Source: Girardinichthys multiradiatus
Taxonomy: Eukaryota; Chordata; Actinopteri; Cyprinodontiformes; Goodeidae
Length of the DNA stretch: 64,000 nt
NCBI RefSeq assembly: GCF_021462225.1
Contig: NC_061818.1
Location: 22,393,978 to 22,457,977 of the forward strand
Direction of reading: 5' to 3'
The translations under genes and the position numbers were made by a program. The notes under the pieces were generated by a model. The model was not told the origin of the DNA. It saw only the letters and a list, made by a program, of their open reading frames with translations, and searched no databases. Below, in pieces: positions 1 to 42,119 of this stretch; position 1 is the stretch's first letter; each line of letters starts with the position of its first letter.

Positions 1-1671
1 TTAGCATGGGTGAGAGCCTGACCTTTTTATCCAAAATAGCAAAAGATGTGGTTTTATTGGTAAAGATGACACACCAGACACAGTCTCAAACTATTAGCTC
101 ATCAATGAAAAGGTTGAGACACCGTGACTCCAAACCTGTTGCAGAGTGGATGAAACAGATTAGTATGCTAAGGAAATTCCTTTCATGACTTCTGCCTTAT
201 TAAAACTGTAGGATTTGTGGAAACAAGTCCAATTTTTATTAGGAAGTTAATCGAGTCTATAGTTAAAAGGTTATGAATATGCTTTGGAAAGTCAAAGAGT
301 AACTTGCTAAAAGACTTTCAGCCAGCTACAGTAGGTGTGTTCTAATTACAGTTTTGTCTAGGTTTTATGCTTTATTTTGGTTTTTAATAATGTTTTTGTG
401 TCTGTGAAGCAGCTCAAAAAATCAAGCAAAACCATGTTACTGCAGGCACATTTATGTCCATAATAAGTGTAACCATATCCCGTACATTATAACCTGCTGG
501 GATCTCATGAAGTTTAATTTGTGCGGTACAAAACAGTAGAATTACATTCACTATCTCACTCTTCTTTGTTAAGGTAAGGCAAAGTGACTTTATTAATACC
601 CTTTTGTAGATTAGTCTTGCAGACAAGAGGAGCACCAGCATCTGTTTGAATGTATAAATATGTAAATAAAATCAACACAGCCATACATACCAAACACATT
701 TGCCAAACATTCATTAAAACAATAAGACTGGACATGGAACTTCATAGCAGAAAGCGAAACAAAACAAATTAAAAGATCTCCAATTAAGATTGATTTAAAA
801 ACAAAACTGCAGCCGTCACAAAACCATTTCCGTAACGTCTAGTCTTTATACTAGGGACCTCATATCTACAACCAAACTGAACTTGTCAAACAAAGGATGG
901 TTTTCATCCCGGTGGATGGAGCCGCCCAACCGCTGTAACTGTCTGGTGTACAGTAACTCCCGCTCCATCTGAGACTCCCCAATGAGCTGGCCTGATCAGT
1001 TAACCAGTTGGTTCAGTCAGTTCCTCTTCTTTAGAGGCAGGTCCCAAATGACTCAAAAAAAGCTCTGTAAAACAGTCTCATCTTGGTTTTTTCAATTAGA
1101 AAACTAGACAGCTTCCATAGACAGTATTGGTGCTGATGTCCTTTCATGGACACATACTGATTGTCTTTTTAAACTTGGTTTTGAATCACTGATTGTGCCA
1201 AGATATTTGTAAGATTGCAGCTGTTTTTTTACTTATGTCTTTCTTCACTCAGTCTATAAACTCTAATCAATTTTTGCACAGCCTATTTTGAATGTTTGGG
1301 GACAAATTTATTTCTTTTTATTTGTATTTTCATTTGAAATAAATAAATGAATAAATAAATAAATAGATTTTTGCTGCCAAAATGTTTTTAAAATTATATT
1401 CAAAAACTATGTAGTTATTTAGTATGTATATTAGCTAAATTGTGGCATATCTACGACTGTTCAAAGTCCTTCCCATACTAAGATTAGTCTGAGTGGAAAA
1501 TGCATCAGTCAGCATTGGTAAAGTCCATGCCCAGCTTGGCTGCATTAACACTGGAAGAAGAATTTGCAATCATAGTCTATAAGGGTTTAAATCCCTCAGT
1601 CAGTTGTTTAGCCATATTGTCTTTAAATCTGCTTCAAACACTTAAACATTTTCTTTATGTATTCCTTCCAG
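1..1671 (+). other. prkca intron (5' part cut by window start)
   Basis: AT-rich intronic DNA upstream of the first C2 exon. It contains an AAAT-type simple repeat at about 1338-1366 and the antisense coding-like stretch at 846-991 listed separately. Nothing else is recognised. Confidence 0.6.
846..991 (-). other. Unrecognised antisense coding-like stretch, possible terminal exon or retro-fragment
   Basis: On the minus strand a 48-codon frame ends in TAA at 846-848 and is preceded by an AG acceptor-like dinucleotide at 992-993. It reads with protein-like composition, for example MERELLYTRQLQRLGGSIHR and ENHPLFDKFSLVVDMR, and is richer in GC than the surrounding intron. Upstream of the AG the frame closes with TGA and the pyrimidine tract is poor. 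I do not recognise a family. It could be the last exon of a nested gene, a fragment of a processed copy, or chance. Confidence 0.3.
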
Positions 1672-32064
<30,393 letters not shown>

Positions 32065-33751
32065 GGAGGAAACAGCTAATATCCCGTGGTCAACAGACTT
32101 AAATTATCTTCTAGTTTCTGCATCTGAGAATCATGCAATTTAGAGGAAGGGGAAAAATTACATAGCACTGAAATTTCCAACTATCATCCTGTGGTGTGTT
32201 GTTTAGTCCAACTCTGTGTTTCCAACCTCCCAGCTGTAGTTTTCTGCAGCCTTTTATCTTGTAAATGAATGTGTCTCTGTATCGGCTACTATCTCTTTTG
32301 GTGTTAAAGGTACGATCCGGTTTTCCTTCACATCCCTGCAATGCACAAAAAGACTGGAGCATTGTTTTCTGTTCTGCCTGAACTTTATATACATGGTTGT
32401 TACATTTCTACACTCAAAGAGTTAGTACACGGTTACAAGTGCCAAAAAAAAGGGATGAAAATACATTTCTATGGCATTTCTTGTTCCTTTTCTTTTCCAC
32501 CTCTGGCCTTTCCTTATCCTGTCAACTCACCAAAACCTCTCAACAGGCTGTTTGTATTTGTTGTTTTGTAGAACGTGTTACTACAGTATATCTGACTCGA
32601 CTTAAACAGACAGAAGCAAACTGTATTACTGTTGCAAGGCGTCCTGGTCCTTTCAGCGCAGCAGATGTTAGCCGCAGTGGACAAGTGTTGTTCAGACAAA
32701 TCTGAGTTAGGAAGATGCTATTTTCATATGCACAACGCAAATCTCTGTTGCATGCTTATTTTCTGACTCTGTATGAGCTGTAGAGTCTAGGATGCAGTAC
32801 CCGTCTTGTATGACTGTAAAGTTTAGTATTACAATATAAAATTCGACGATATACATGTTTGCTCGGATTAAAAGTTTCTTACTGGGAAAAAGGTTTTGTT
32901 TCAGTTTTGTGTTAGACTTTTACGTTCAAGAGGTCCAACCCCATTGTTTTTCTTTTGTTTTTTTGTAAATATGTTTCAAAAAGAGAAGTTACTTGCAGAT
33001 TTTATACAACAAACTGAATGTGCTTTTACTACCATAGACAGTTTAAACATTTCTATGTTTAGATTAGTGCTGAAAAGAGATCTATATAAATTTTGGCTGA
33101 TTTATTTATTTTTTTGGTAGCTTTGGTATCAGCAAACCCTGTCTTACGTTTATGTATATCAAGTATTTATCTGCTGTTTTCTACTACTCAATGTCATATA
33201 AAGAATATGCAGCACTACCTGTGCGTGGCGCAATCGAATACCTCTCTTGCCTTGGTCCCGACAGGGTCGACTCCCTCTGTAGACAAACTGAATTCCAAAC
33301 CGAGCTGTATTGGTGGACCGCCCTGTGGCCAAAACCTGTCATGTGTTTATATATATATATATATATCATGTGCATGCGTGCGGCGAGGCCTGATCCGAGC
33401 ATGAAAAAAGGCCCCTGCATGATGTAGAGACCTTGGACTCGTACAGAATGAGAAAACCAGCCAGCAATGTGCATTTTATTGGGTTTTTTTCTGATCATGT
33501 CTTTCCTTTTTCTCTGTCTGACCTGTTTAGCTAAAAAACTCAAATATGAGTAGTGTAAGATATGTGAATTGCTTTACATGGCTATTTGTATTCTCTGGTA
33601 CCCCATTTTCATGTGTCCAACACACCTATTTTGTCTATTTTGCTACTAGGAGACATTAACTTCCAATAGAAAACCTTTAAAAAACTGCCATTTTTAGATT
33701 CTTACACAACTCAAAAAAGGCTGAAATAAATCTAAACATCCTGTCTTTGCA
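32065..33751 (+). other. Probable prkca 3' UTR
   Basis: No coding sequence follows the prkca stop. The stretch is largely free of recognisable repeats up to about 33751, where a Tc1-like remnant begins. It includes a short TA run at about 33349-33366 and an AATAAA at 33725-33730 that could serve as a poly(A) signal. The 3' end is inferred only. Confidence 0.45.
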
Positions 33752-35180
33752 CTTCTTACTGTGACTTGTACTCATACCCCTTAACCTTTTTCACATTTTG
33801 TCACAGTAAAACAACAAATTTCAATGTATTTTATTTGGATATTATGTGACAGAGCAACACAATTTGGTCTTTAACTGTAAAGTGGAGGGAAAATGACACA
33901 TCATCAAATCTTTTTGGGGTGTCTCTACCAGCTTTGCTCACTCTTAGTTAAACTAGATGGAAAGCATTGTTGAAAAACAGTTTTCAACATCAATCTGTCT
34001 TACCACAGATTCTGAAATGGATTTACCTCTTGACTTTGACTAGGCCATACTAACATGTAAGTATGATTTTACTTGAACTGTACCATTGTAGCACTGACTG
34101 TATGCTAAGGGTCATTGTCCCGTTAAGAGGTAAACCTCTAACAGGTTTGTATCAAGTTGGTTTGTGTTTTGCTCTATCCATCTTCACATCAACTTTGACC
34201 AGCTTTGCCAAAGAAAACTATCCCCGTATCAGGATCCTGATATGGGGACCCCCATGGTTAATCATGTGTTATAGTGATCAGCACTAGTCTCATCTGACCA
34301 CTGCACCTTCATCCACCTGTTGGCTGGGTCTCGTGCTTGTAGTAAACTTTAAATGGGACTTTCAAAGGTTTTATTTCAACAACAACTCACTTCTTGTCAG
34401 TCTCCCTTAAAGGCAGGGTGTAAAGCAATTGCCAGATTCTTCCACCTGAGCTTTCTAACTCTGTGCCTCCTCCAGTGTTACCATGGGCCTTTTGGCTGCA
34501 TCCCTAATAGATGTTCTCCTTGCCTGACCTGCCAGCTTAGGCATCATATCTTGTGCCATACTCTTTCCATTTTCAAATGGTTGATAAAGCAGTATTATTT
34601 TATACCCTAACCCTGATATAAACGTGTCCACAACTTTTTCCCTGATCTGTCTGCCCGTCCTTGGTCTTCGTGATGCTGTTTGTTCTCTAATGTTCTCTAA
34701 TGACTCTGTGAGGCCTTCACGGCACAGCTGGATTTAAACTGAGAATGAGTTATACACACATGGACTCTATTAACTAATCAAGCGACTTCTGAAGGCAATT
34801 GGTTGTAAATGCACAAGAAACCTTTTACATTTTTGTTTGTGAAAAAGTGTAAAAATGCTTTTCTTTTCCTTTAACTTCACCATTATACACTATGTTATGT
34901 TGGTCTATAACAGCAGTCTCCAACTTCAGTCCTCCAGAGTCCTATAACTTCTAGATGCATCCTTGCTCCAACACATCTGAATCAAATTAATGGCTCCTTA
35001 CCAAGCAGAACTTGACGACATGCTGTACAGGAAAGTTGACTCTTTGAGGTGTGTTGGAGCAAGAGGACACTAGCTCTTGAGGACTAGAGTTGGAGAACCC
35101 TGGACTATAATATGAAACTGCAATATAATAAATTGAAAAAGTTCAATGGGTATGAATATTCATTCTAGACACTGCATATA
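33752..35180 (-). mobile_element. Degenerate Tc1-like transposon
   Basis: Left end 'gtactcatacccc' with 'ttaacctttttcac', right end 'aaaaagttcaatgggtatga' with 'atattcattctagacactgc', inverted. Minus-strand transposase text is heavily mutated ('ccttggtcttcgtgatgctg' near 34660 is the reversed start region). Interrupted by a hAT-type MITE at 34911-35102. Confidence 0.7.
34911..35102. mobile_element. hAT-type MITE (192 bp) nested in the Tc1 remnant
   Basis: Terminal inverted repeats: 'cagcagtctccaact' at the left, and the reverse of 'agttggagaaccctg' at the right. An 8-bp target duplication gtctataa (34903-34910) / gactataa (35103-35110) matches at seven of eight positions, as expected for hAT. 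It has no coding capacity. A decayed partial relative is at 61768-61870. Confidence 0.8.
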
Positions 35181-35446
35181 TCCGGACCAAAATAAATTGT
35201 TTAAAACAAACAATATTTACATGTCTCATATTGAGAAACAATGCTGGATGGAAGATTTGTCAGAGTAAAGAACTACTACATGTTACAGTTAGAGCTAAAG
35301 AGCGGTTTGTATGTTTTCCCTCAATGTTCTTGCTTTGTAACCCGAATCTTCTTGTTCCTATGTTTTTTTGTGGTATGTCAGATACTGTGTATAAATAAAG
35401 TATGAAATGTATATATTTATATCTACATATATATAATTCTATATCT

Positions 35447-35615
<169 letters not shown>

Positions 35616-36998
35616 GCACAATGTTCTGTTGGTTGATTTCATTGTGTCGTATCATAGCTCAAATGTGTTCAATTCCATATTTGTTCAACAAACAGCAAAA
35701 AGAAACAACTTTAAAGTACTTCATTTTTTTTCTCTCAAAAACTCTTGCATCCATTGACCAGCTCTACGATTGCAAGATAGAATATCTCTACTGGTAATTT
35801 TAATTAAATATTTACAAAAAAAAAATTTTTTTCAATCCAGTTTGAGGTAATATATACCCTAAATGCCACAGGTAATCAAACAAAGCTTGATTAATAAAAG
35901 TATACAGTGTCTTCTTTGATTAATTTGACCTTAGCTTCATGCTAGAGATTAGCCAGTGCAGAACTGAGTAAATTCTCCCCAAATAATAAAATGTTTCCTC
36001 CTGTCTGGCAGGACGTTATTAGGTTGAATACAGGACACATTGGCTGAATATTTATCCAAACCTTTGGACTACTGCTACCACCACCACCAATTTTCTGCAA
36101 CTACTTCTTTTTTAATGTTGTGGCACTAGTGGCCTTTATTTTGAAAGTTGACCGACAACTGAGAGAGGGGACAGAGAGAGAAAGGGGAAGACATACAGCA
36201 AAGGACAACAGGCCAGGACTCGAAACAGTGACGGCTGTGTCATGGACTGTAGTTTCCATACATTGGTTTCGCATTTACCTCTGCGTCATCGCCACGCCCG
36301 CACACTGCTAATAAGATATATGAAAGGTCAGAAAGGAGTAAAAAACATTTTGACAATGGCCAAAAACACACAATGTAAAGACGCATGAACAGTCAAGTAT
36401 TTTTGGTTCTTCTCACCTTCCGTACAGGAACAATCAGTGGGGTCTCCTGATGTTCATTCATACTATTCATTCTCACTTTGCTTTTATAGTGGTTGGCTTT
36501 TGAGAGTCATTTACAATGCAGCACTTGAAGCAATAAAAACATAATGTGCATGTTTCTCTTCTGCATTCAGTGACATACTCTCTTCTTGATATAGTAAGTT
36601 TGCACAGTAACGGTTTGGTACAACTCATGCTGACACTTTTTTATAGGTTCACATTGGCTCCTTAGAATTATCAACATAATTTTATGGGATGGCAAGGTGG
36701 CTCACAGACATTCTGGTTATTTAATTAAGTTTCTCCCTCCAACAATTGTGAGTTTATGTAGATTTTACAAATCCAAACAAATGTTCAAATAGAAAAATGG
36801 TTAACTTGACTTTGGCAAGATAAACATATGTAATATTTTGTATTTAAAATATACTAATCACACAAAAATGTAGACATTATACTATTATTTTAAATACATA
36901 ATACCAAACTTTTATTATCTGTGTTTACCTGTTTTGGTTTCCACTATTTGTCACTTTGCACATTTAATTCCTAATACAGTTATACCGTAACATTTAAA
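35616..36998. other. Intergenic DNA between prkca and the LINE
   Basis: AT-rich with no gene recognised. A short GC-richer patch at 36150-36310 ('ctgagagaggggacagagag') resembles part of a dispersed teleost repeat but was not classified. Confidence 0.4.
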
Positions 36999-37125
36999 GT
37001 CAATCAGTCAGTCATTTTCTATCCCACTTCTTCCATAGTGGGTCGCGGGGAAGTTGGTGCCTATTTCCAGCAGTCTATGGGCAAGAGGCGGGGTACACCC
37101 TGGACAGGTCGCCAGTCCATTGCAG
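36999..37125 (-). mobile_element. 5'-truncated SINE-like repeat copy
   Basis: Same 3' part as the copies at 40292 and 51616, in minus orientation, from the 'cagtcagtcattttct' tail to 'cctggacaggtcgccagtcc'. Flanked by an 8-bp duplication catttaaa (36991-36998 and 37126-37133). Loss of the 5' part fits incomplete reverse transcription. Confidence 0.8.
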
Positions 37126-37548
37126 CATTTAAAAACATTCATTTGGCAAATCTTTTTTTTTTATTTGAATGTAAGCAATTAATGGCTGTTGGCTATGGGT
37201 GCTTGATATGTAAATAAATATATATCTATATATATATAAATTCTAGAATTGCGCCACTCAAGGTGGCAGCAGGTTGGAGTAGCTCTGTTACTTTTGATTC
37301 TGATTGAGTCTTTTTTGGGAACTCTTCTTCTTGTGGTGGATACAGTTGATTTTTTTTGGACGACTGTCCTCTCCGGTGTCAGATGCTGTGCAGCTTGGAG
37401 GATTTTTCCTAATACTTTTGGACATTTGTTATGATGCACTGCCATGGCAACGGGGTTGTTTCTTACAATCAGCTGATTAATATCTCAAAAGCTCAAATAA
37501 TACTTCAATTACAACCCCAAATCCCTGATGAGTTGAAAAGGAGACGCC

Positions 37549-37902
37549 GTGGATCCAGAGCAGGAGCTAAGAGAAAAGAGAGAAGGAGGAACTTCAAACC
37601 ATCTCTTCGTCGTTATGATGGGCAATGTGAGATCGTTGGGAAACAAGTTGGATGAACTCCAAGCCCTGCAAAGGACCCAGCCAGAGTACCGGGCATGCAG
37701 TATCATGTGTTTCACGGAGACATGGCTGCAGGATCATATCCCAGGCTCCTGCGTCTCTCTGCTGGGCTTTTTAACCATACGAGCAGACAGAGATTTAAAG
37801 AGGAGCGGCAAATGTAAAGGAGGTGGACTGGCAGTACTTGTGAACAACAGATGGTGTCAGACATGTCACTGTGAAGTGTCATCTCTGCAGTCCAGATATT
37901 GA
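37549..37902 (+). pseudogene. LINE endonuclease domain fragment
   Basis: Contains NVRSLGNKLDELQALQ and SIMCFTETWLQDHIPG, matching the start of the apurinic/apyrimidinic-like endonuclease of CR1/L2 elements (the Asn and Glu of the metal site are visible), then RADRDLKRSGKCKGGGLAVL. The frame ends after about 117 codons and the rest of the domain (37903-38290) is damaged. Confidence 0.8.
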
Positions 37903-38293
37903 ACTGTTGGCAGTAAGTTTTCGTCCATATTATTCACCCAGAGAGTTCACCAGTGTTATTTTGGCAACAATTTACGTTCCACCTTAAAACTGGAATAAGA
38001 CTGCATGTGATACCATCCGCTCAGTTGTTGCTAACATCTTACATGCTTACATCTCTACAGCAAGACCTCCTCTAGGCAAATCAGATCACAATCTTGTTTT
38101 TCTCTGCTCGAAATATAAGCCCCTTGTTCAGAGGCAACCTGTAATAAAGAGGACTGTAATAAAATGGTCACAGGAAGCTGAAGAAGCCCTGCAAGGTTGC
38201 TTTGAGGTCACATGGAGAGGACATCCATACCATGACTGAGTGTGTAACCGACTATATAAACTTCTGTGTCGATAACATCATCCCACCAGAACC

Positions 38294-38668
38294 GTGAGAT
38301 GCTTCCCCAGTAACACACCCTGGATCACCATTGACCTGAAGGACCTGCTTAACAAGAAAAAAAGAGCCTTCAGAGAGGGAAACAGAGAATTATTGAGGAC
38401 TATACAGAAGCAACTTAAAGTCAAGATAGAAGACAGCAAGGAGGTGTACAAGAAGAAGCTGGAGAACAAGCTCCAGCATAACAATATCAGAGATGTGTGG
38501 TCAGGGATGAAGAAGATCACAGGCTTCAAGCAGAAGGATGATCAGACCGATGGAGGTCTGGACAGAGCCAATGAACTGAACACATTCTTCAAAATGGTTC
38601 AGTTCAGAAACAAGCTTCGCATCCTCCTCTCCTGCTCACAGCCAAACAGACATCCCACCTTCCTTTGA
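38294..38668 (+). pseudogene. LINE ORF linker between endonuclease and RT
   Basis: Open fragment with PWITIDLKDLLNKKKRAFRE and KKKLENKLQHNNIRDVWSGM, the region joining endonuclease and RT in fish L2-like proteins. It lies in a different frame from both neighbours, which shows shifts on each side. Confidence 0.75.
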
Positions 38669-38699
38669 CCCACATCTTTCCTGTCACACCTCAAATGTT

Positions 38700-40193
38700 T
38701 TGTCTTCCACCTCAGCCATGGACCCTTCTGCTTCTACATGTTTACCTTCAACCATATCAGAAGATGCTGATGCTCCCTTTGCCTCCCCCTTCCACCTGTG
38801 TGTCTCAAGAAGTCAAGTGAAGAGACAACTGGAGAGACTGAATCGGAATAAGGCTGCAGGTCCAGATCATGTCAGCCCTAGAGTCCTGAAGGCCTGCGCA
38901 GAGCAGCTCTGTGGGATTCTGCAGCACCTCTTCAATCTTAGCCTGGCCCAGAAGAAGGTTTCGGTGTTGTGGAAGACCCCCTTTCTTGTTCCAGTCCCAA
39001 AGAAAACTCACCCATCAGTCCTCAATGACTATAGACCTGTTGCCCTGACATCCCACATCATGAAGGTCCTAGAGAGACTCCTGTTGGCCCACCTGAGTAA
39101 GCAAACAGTAAACCATCAGGACCCCCTTCAGTTTGCTTATCGCTGTGGAGTAGGAGTTGAAGATGCCATCATACACCTGCTTCAACAAACCCACTGTCAT
39201 CTGGACAAAGTCAGCAGCACTGTGAGGATCATGTTCTTTGATTTCTCCAGTGCATTTAACACAATCCAACCTGATTTGCTTTGTCAGAAACTCCAGAAGA
39301 CTCAGGTGGAGGCCTCAACAATCTCCTGGATCAAAGACTACCTGACAAACAGACCACAGTTTGTGAGACTGAAGGGTTGTGTGTCTAACCAGGTAGTCAG
39401 CAGCACAGGAGCACCACAGGGGACGGTACTCTCACCATTCCTCTTCACTCTGTACACCTCAGACTTCCAGTACAAGACAGACTCCTGTCATCTGCAGAAA
39501 TACTCGGATGATTCTGCAGTCATGGGGTGGATCAGAGATGGACAAGAAGATGAGTACAGGAAGGTGGTGGACCGCTTTGTGGCATGGTGTGGAAACAATC
39601 ATCTTATCTTGAATGTGAATAAAACAAAGGAGATGATTGTAGATTTTAAGAGAAACAGGAATAAGTCAAAAACGATTTCCATCATGGGAGAAGAAGTGGA
39701 GGAGTATAAATACCTCGGTGTTCACCTGAACAACAGACTGGAGTGGAGATGCAACTGTGAAGCCATCTACAAGAAGGGACAGAGCAGACTGTACTTCTTG
39801 AGGAAGCTTAGGTCCTTTGGTGTTTGCAGCAAGATGCTGCATATCTTCTATAAGTCTGTTGTGGAGAGTGTGATCTCTTCTACCATCATCTGCTGGGGAA
39901 GCAACATCAGAGCCAGGGACCTAAAAAAGCTCAACAAGCTGATAAAGAAGGCTGCCTCTGTTCTGGAGACTCCTCTGGAACCTCTGGAGATCATTGTGGA
40001 AAGAAGGATTCTTCATAAAATGAAGAACATTATGGAGAACCCTGAGCATCCTCTTTATGAAACTGTCCTACAGCAACAGAGTGTCTTCAGTCAGAGGTTT
40101 CTTCAGATCTGCTGCAAAACGGAGCGCTACAGGAGATCTTTCCTGCCCACAGCCATCAGCTTCTACAACGGCTCTTTGAGGAAACCTTCATAA
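38700..40193 (+). CDS. LINE reverse transcriptase ORF (497 codons, partial protein)
   Basis: RNA-dependent DNA polymerase of an L2/CR1-clade retrotransposon. Motifs in order: NKAAGPDHVSPRVLK, VPKKTHPSVLNDYRPVALTS, motif A FFDFSSAFNTIQ, motif B GAPQGTVLSPFLFTL, motif C KYSDDSAVMG (YSDD in place of the usual YADD/FADD, both Asp kept), then YKYLGVHLNNRLEW and C-terminal KLNKLIKKAASVLE. Uninterrupted to its stop, but cut off from its endonuclease by frameshifts, so the full protein cannot be made. The ATG at 38700 is simply the first in frame. Confidence 0.88.
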   Translation: MSSTSAMDPSASTCLPSTISEDADAPFASPFHLCVSRSQVKRQLERLNRNKAAGPDHVSPRVLKACAEQLCGILQHLFNLSLAQKKVSVLWKTPFLVPVPKKTHPSVLNDYRPVALTSHIMKVLERLLLAHLSKQTVNHQDPLQFAYRCGVGVEDAIIHLLQQTHCHLDKVSSTVRIMFFDFSSAFNTIQPDLLCQKLQKTQVEASTISWIKDYLTNRPQFVRLKGCVSNQVVSSTGAPQGTVLSPFLFTLYTSDFQYKTDSCHLQKYSDDSAVMGWIRDGQEDEYRKVVDRFVAWCGNNHLILNVNKTKEMIVDFKRNRNKSKTISIMGEEVEEYKYLGVHLNNRLEWRCNCEAIYKKGQSRLYFLRKLRSFGVCSKMLHIFYKSVVESVISSTIICWGSNIRARDLKKLNKLIKKAASVLETPLEPLEIIVERRILHKMKNIMENPEHPLYETVLQQQSVFSQRFLQICCKTERYRRSFLPTAISFYNGSLRKPS

Positions 40194-40242
40194 TATGAGC
40201 TATAACAACATTTAATTTCCCTTTGGGATTAATAAAGTACTT

Positions 40243-40291
40243 TTGAATTGAATTGAATTGAATTGAATTGAATTGAATTGAATTGAATTGA
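40243..40291 (+). repeat. (TTGAA)n tail of the LINE
   Basis: About ten pentanucleotide units directly after the LINE 3' UTR ('gggattaataaagtactttt'). Such short tandem tails replace poly(A) in this LINE group. Confidence 0.9.
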
Positions 40292-40642
40292 GGCTGCATG
40301 GTGGTGCAGTTGGTAGCACTGTTGCCTTGCAACAAGAAGGTCTTGGGTTTGATTCCTGGCTGGGGGTCTTTCTGCATGGAGTTGGCATGTTCTCTCCGTG
40401 CATGCGTGGGTTCTCACCATGTACTCCGGCTTCCTCCCACAGTCCAAAGATATGCCTGTTAGGTTAATTGGTCTCTCTAAATTGCCCTTAGGTGTATGAA
40501 TGTGTGTGTGGTTGTTTGTGTGTTGCCCTGTGATGGACTGGCGACCTGTCCAGGGTGTACCCCGCCTTTCGTCCATAGACTGCTGGAGATAGGCACCAGC
40601 TCCCCCGTGACCCACTATGGAATAAGCGGTAGAAAATGAATC
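40292..40642 (+). mobile_element. SINE-like repeat (tRNA-derived type), full-length copy
   Basis: Begins 'ggctgcatggtggtgcagtt' with A-box-like tggtgcagttgg and B-box-like ggtttgattcc about 35 bases later, as in a pol III promoter. The body is the common teleost repeat with 'ccctgtgatggactggcgac' and ends 'agcggtagaaaatgaatc'. It is bracketed by attgaattga on both sides because it landed in the LINE's pentanucleotide tail. Confidence 0.75.
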
Positions 40643-40654
40643 ATTGAATTGAAT

Positions 40655-41159
40655 ATATATATATTATTAAAAGTAGCTGCCTAAGAAAGGTTTCAATCTA
40701 AATCAGTGAATTTCCTTTCACAGTTATTTTTTTAACACATTAAAGGAATTAAAGGAACAATTGAGACATTTTTATATGAATCGTGTTGTATTTTACCTGT
40801 GTTTGCTCAAGATTCGTTACAGCTGATACATCATTAAAAACTGTTTGGTTAGAAAGAATTGCTTATAAAAAACCATAAGAAAGGTCCAGAAGTAATAAAA
40901 AGACATTAATATATATATATATATAAGAGCTAGGTTGCTATGTTGCTCTACAAAAGTAAATCACAGCATGATGTCCATCATTGCAACATCGGTCTTAAAG
41001 CTCAGTGCCGCTGACCTTGGATGAAGCATTTACACAAAGTCGCTTTTTGTAAATTTAGGCAACAATTTGCTGATTAAATTCAATTTGAATCAGGCCATTC
41101 TGACCTAAAGACTTAAGAAGTAACCATTCCTGTGGTAATTTGCTACACATTCTCACAAA
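40655..41159. other. Intergenic DNA upstream of cacng5
   Basis: AT-rich with a short TA run near 40910-40924; nothing further recognised. Confidence 0.4.
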
Positions 41160-41427
41160 CTGAATCGTTTGAGGCTGCAGCTGCTCAGCCTCCCTCTCTG
41201 CTTGAAGAGAGAGCAACAGAAATCATGCAACAGAGCAGGGCCAGGCAGCTTTCTCTCTCTCTCTCTCCTGTTGGACTGTAGCATCGACACGCTGCTTCGT
41301 CCCCGTCACCTCAATGTTCTCCAGAGGATTTTACTGATCACTGGTGAATTTACCTGAGTATTCCTCCATTAGGGCTATTTCTCTAACTTTCAGCAGCAAG
41401 ATTTCGTGCTCAACACATTACAGACAG
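41160..41427 (+). other. cacng5: Probable non-coding first exon of cacng5
   Basis: GC-richer than its surroundings, with a pyrimidine tract (tttctctctctctctctcct) and several small ORFs but no conserved protein. It ends at a good donor, cagacag|GTAGGA, at 41427/41428. It lies 2.8 kb before the cacng5 start codon and could be the 5' UTR exon. The start is a guess. Confidence 0.35.
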
Positions 41428-42119
41428 GTAGGAGAAATCTGAATGACATAATCATTGTAGAAACAGTTTGTTGCATGCTTTTGGTCATATTCAGGATTTT
41501 ACTATTTTCATATCGAACTTGTGAGATTTTCTAGTCAAGTTAACTGTTTCTTTCTTGTTGTACACTCCACTCTCAGTAGCATTAAATCCAAGCAACTATA
41601 CTAGAAATTTGGTTTCTTCAGCAGAAGTGGATTTAAATATCTGCAAAGAGGGTGAATCTGCTATGATTATTGATTATGGAATTTCTAAATTGATTTGACA
41701 AAAAAATTATTAATGGAAATTAATTTTTAACTGTATCCTGAAACCTCAAGATATTGATATAAAAACAATGATTCTATAAAGTACAGGTAGATAGATTAGG
41801 TATTATCATCTCTGGAACAATTTACATGATTCACTCAGTTAAATTAACATAATCTACAGATTTATACAGCACCCTCCACAGTTCCTGACATGCCTGGTAA
41901 ATATGTAGAAAATCCTGACAATAAATGTTAACATAATCTCACTCTGAAACTTGGAAAAGTCAAGCTTTTAATTTGAGGACTTTTCAAGAAATCATTTCTG
42001 TTTTATTTGGCTATTTTAGATCATTATGCTGTTGAAAGAGCTATTGATGAATAATTTAAAGTTAATGGCAAAGGTTTACTTGATTTTTATCAAAAATGTC
42101 TTGGTATTTCAAAAGTCAT

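Larger units (their letters stand above)
37240..40291 (+). mobile_element. L2/CR1-type LINE, near full length, frame-broken
   Basis: Order: GC-richer 5' leader (about 37240-37548), apurinic-type endonuclease fragment, decayed linker, reverse transcriptase, short 3' UTR and a (TTGAA)n tail at 40243-40291. The coding parts are in three different frames, so at least two indels have occurred. A SINE-like copy has landed in the tail. The 5' end is estimated from where LINE-like leader sequence begins. Confidence 0.85.

Noticed and set aside
32896..33543. Several 70-119-codon frames downstream of prkca on both strands
   Set aside because: They overlap each other, cross a TA microsatellite and show no domain or splice evidence; consistent with 3' UTR.
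40292..40642. A functional tRNA gene in the A/B-box region
   Set aside because: The B box is imperfect, no cloverleaf can be drawn, and the sequence recurs in at least three places as a dispersed repeat.
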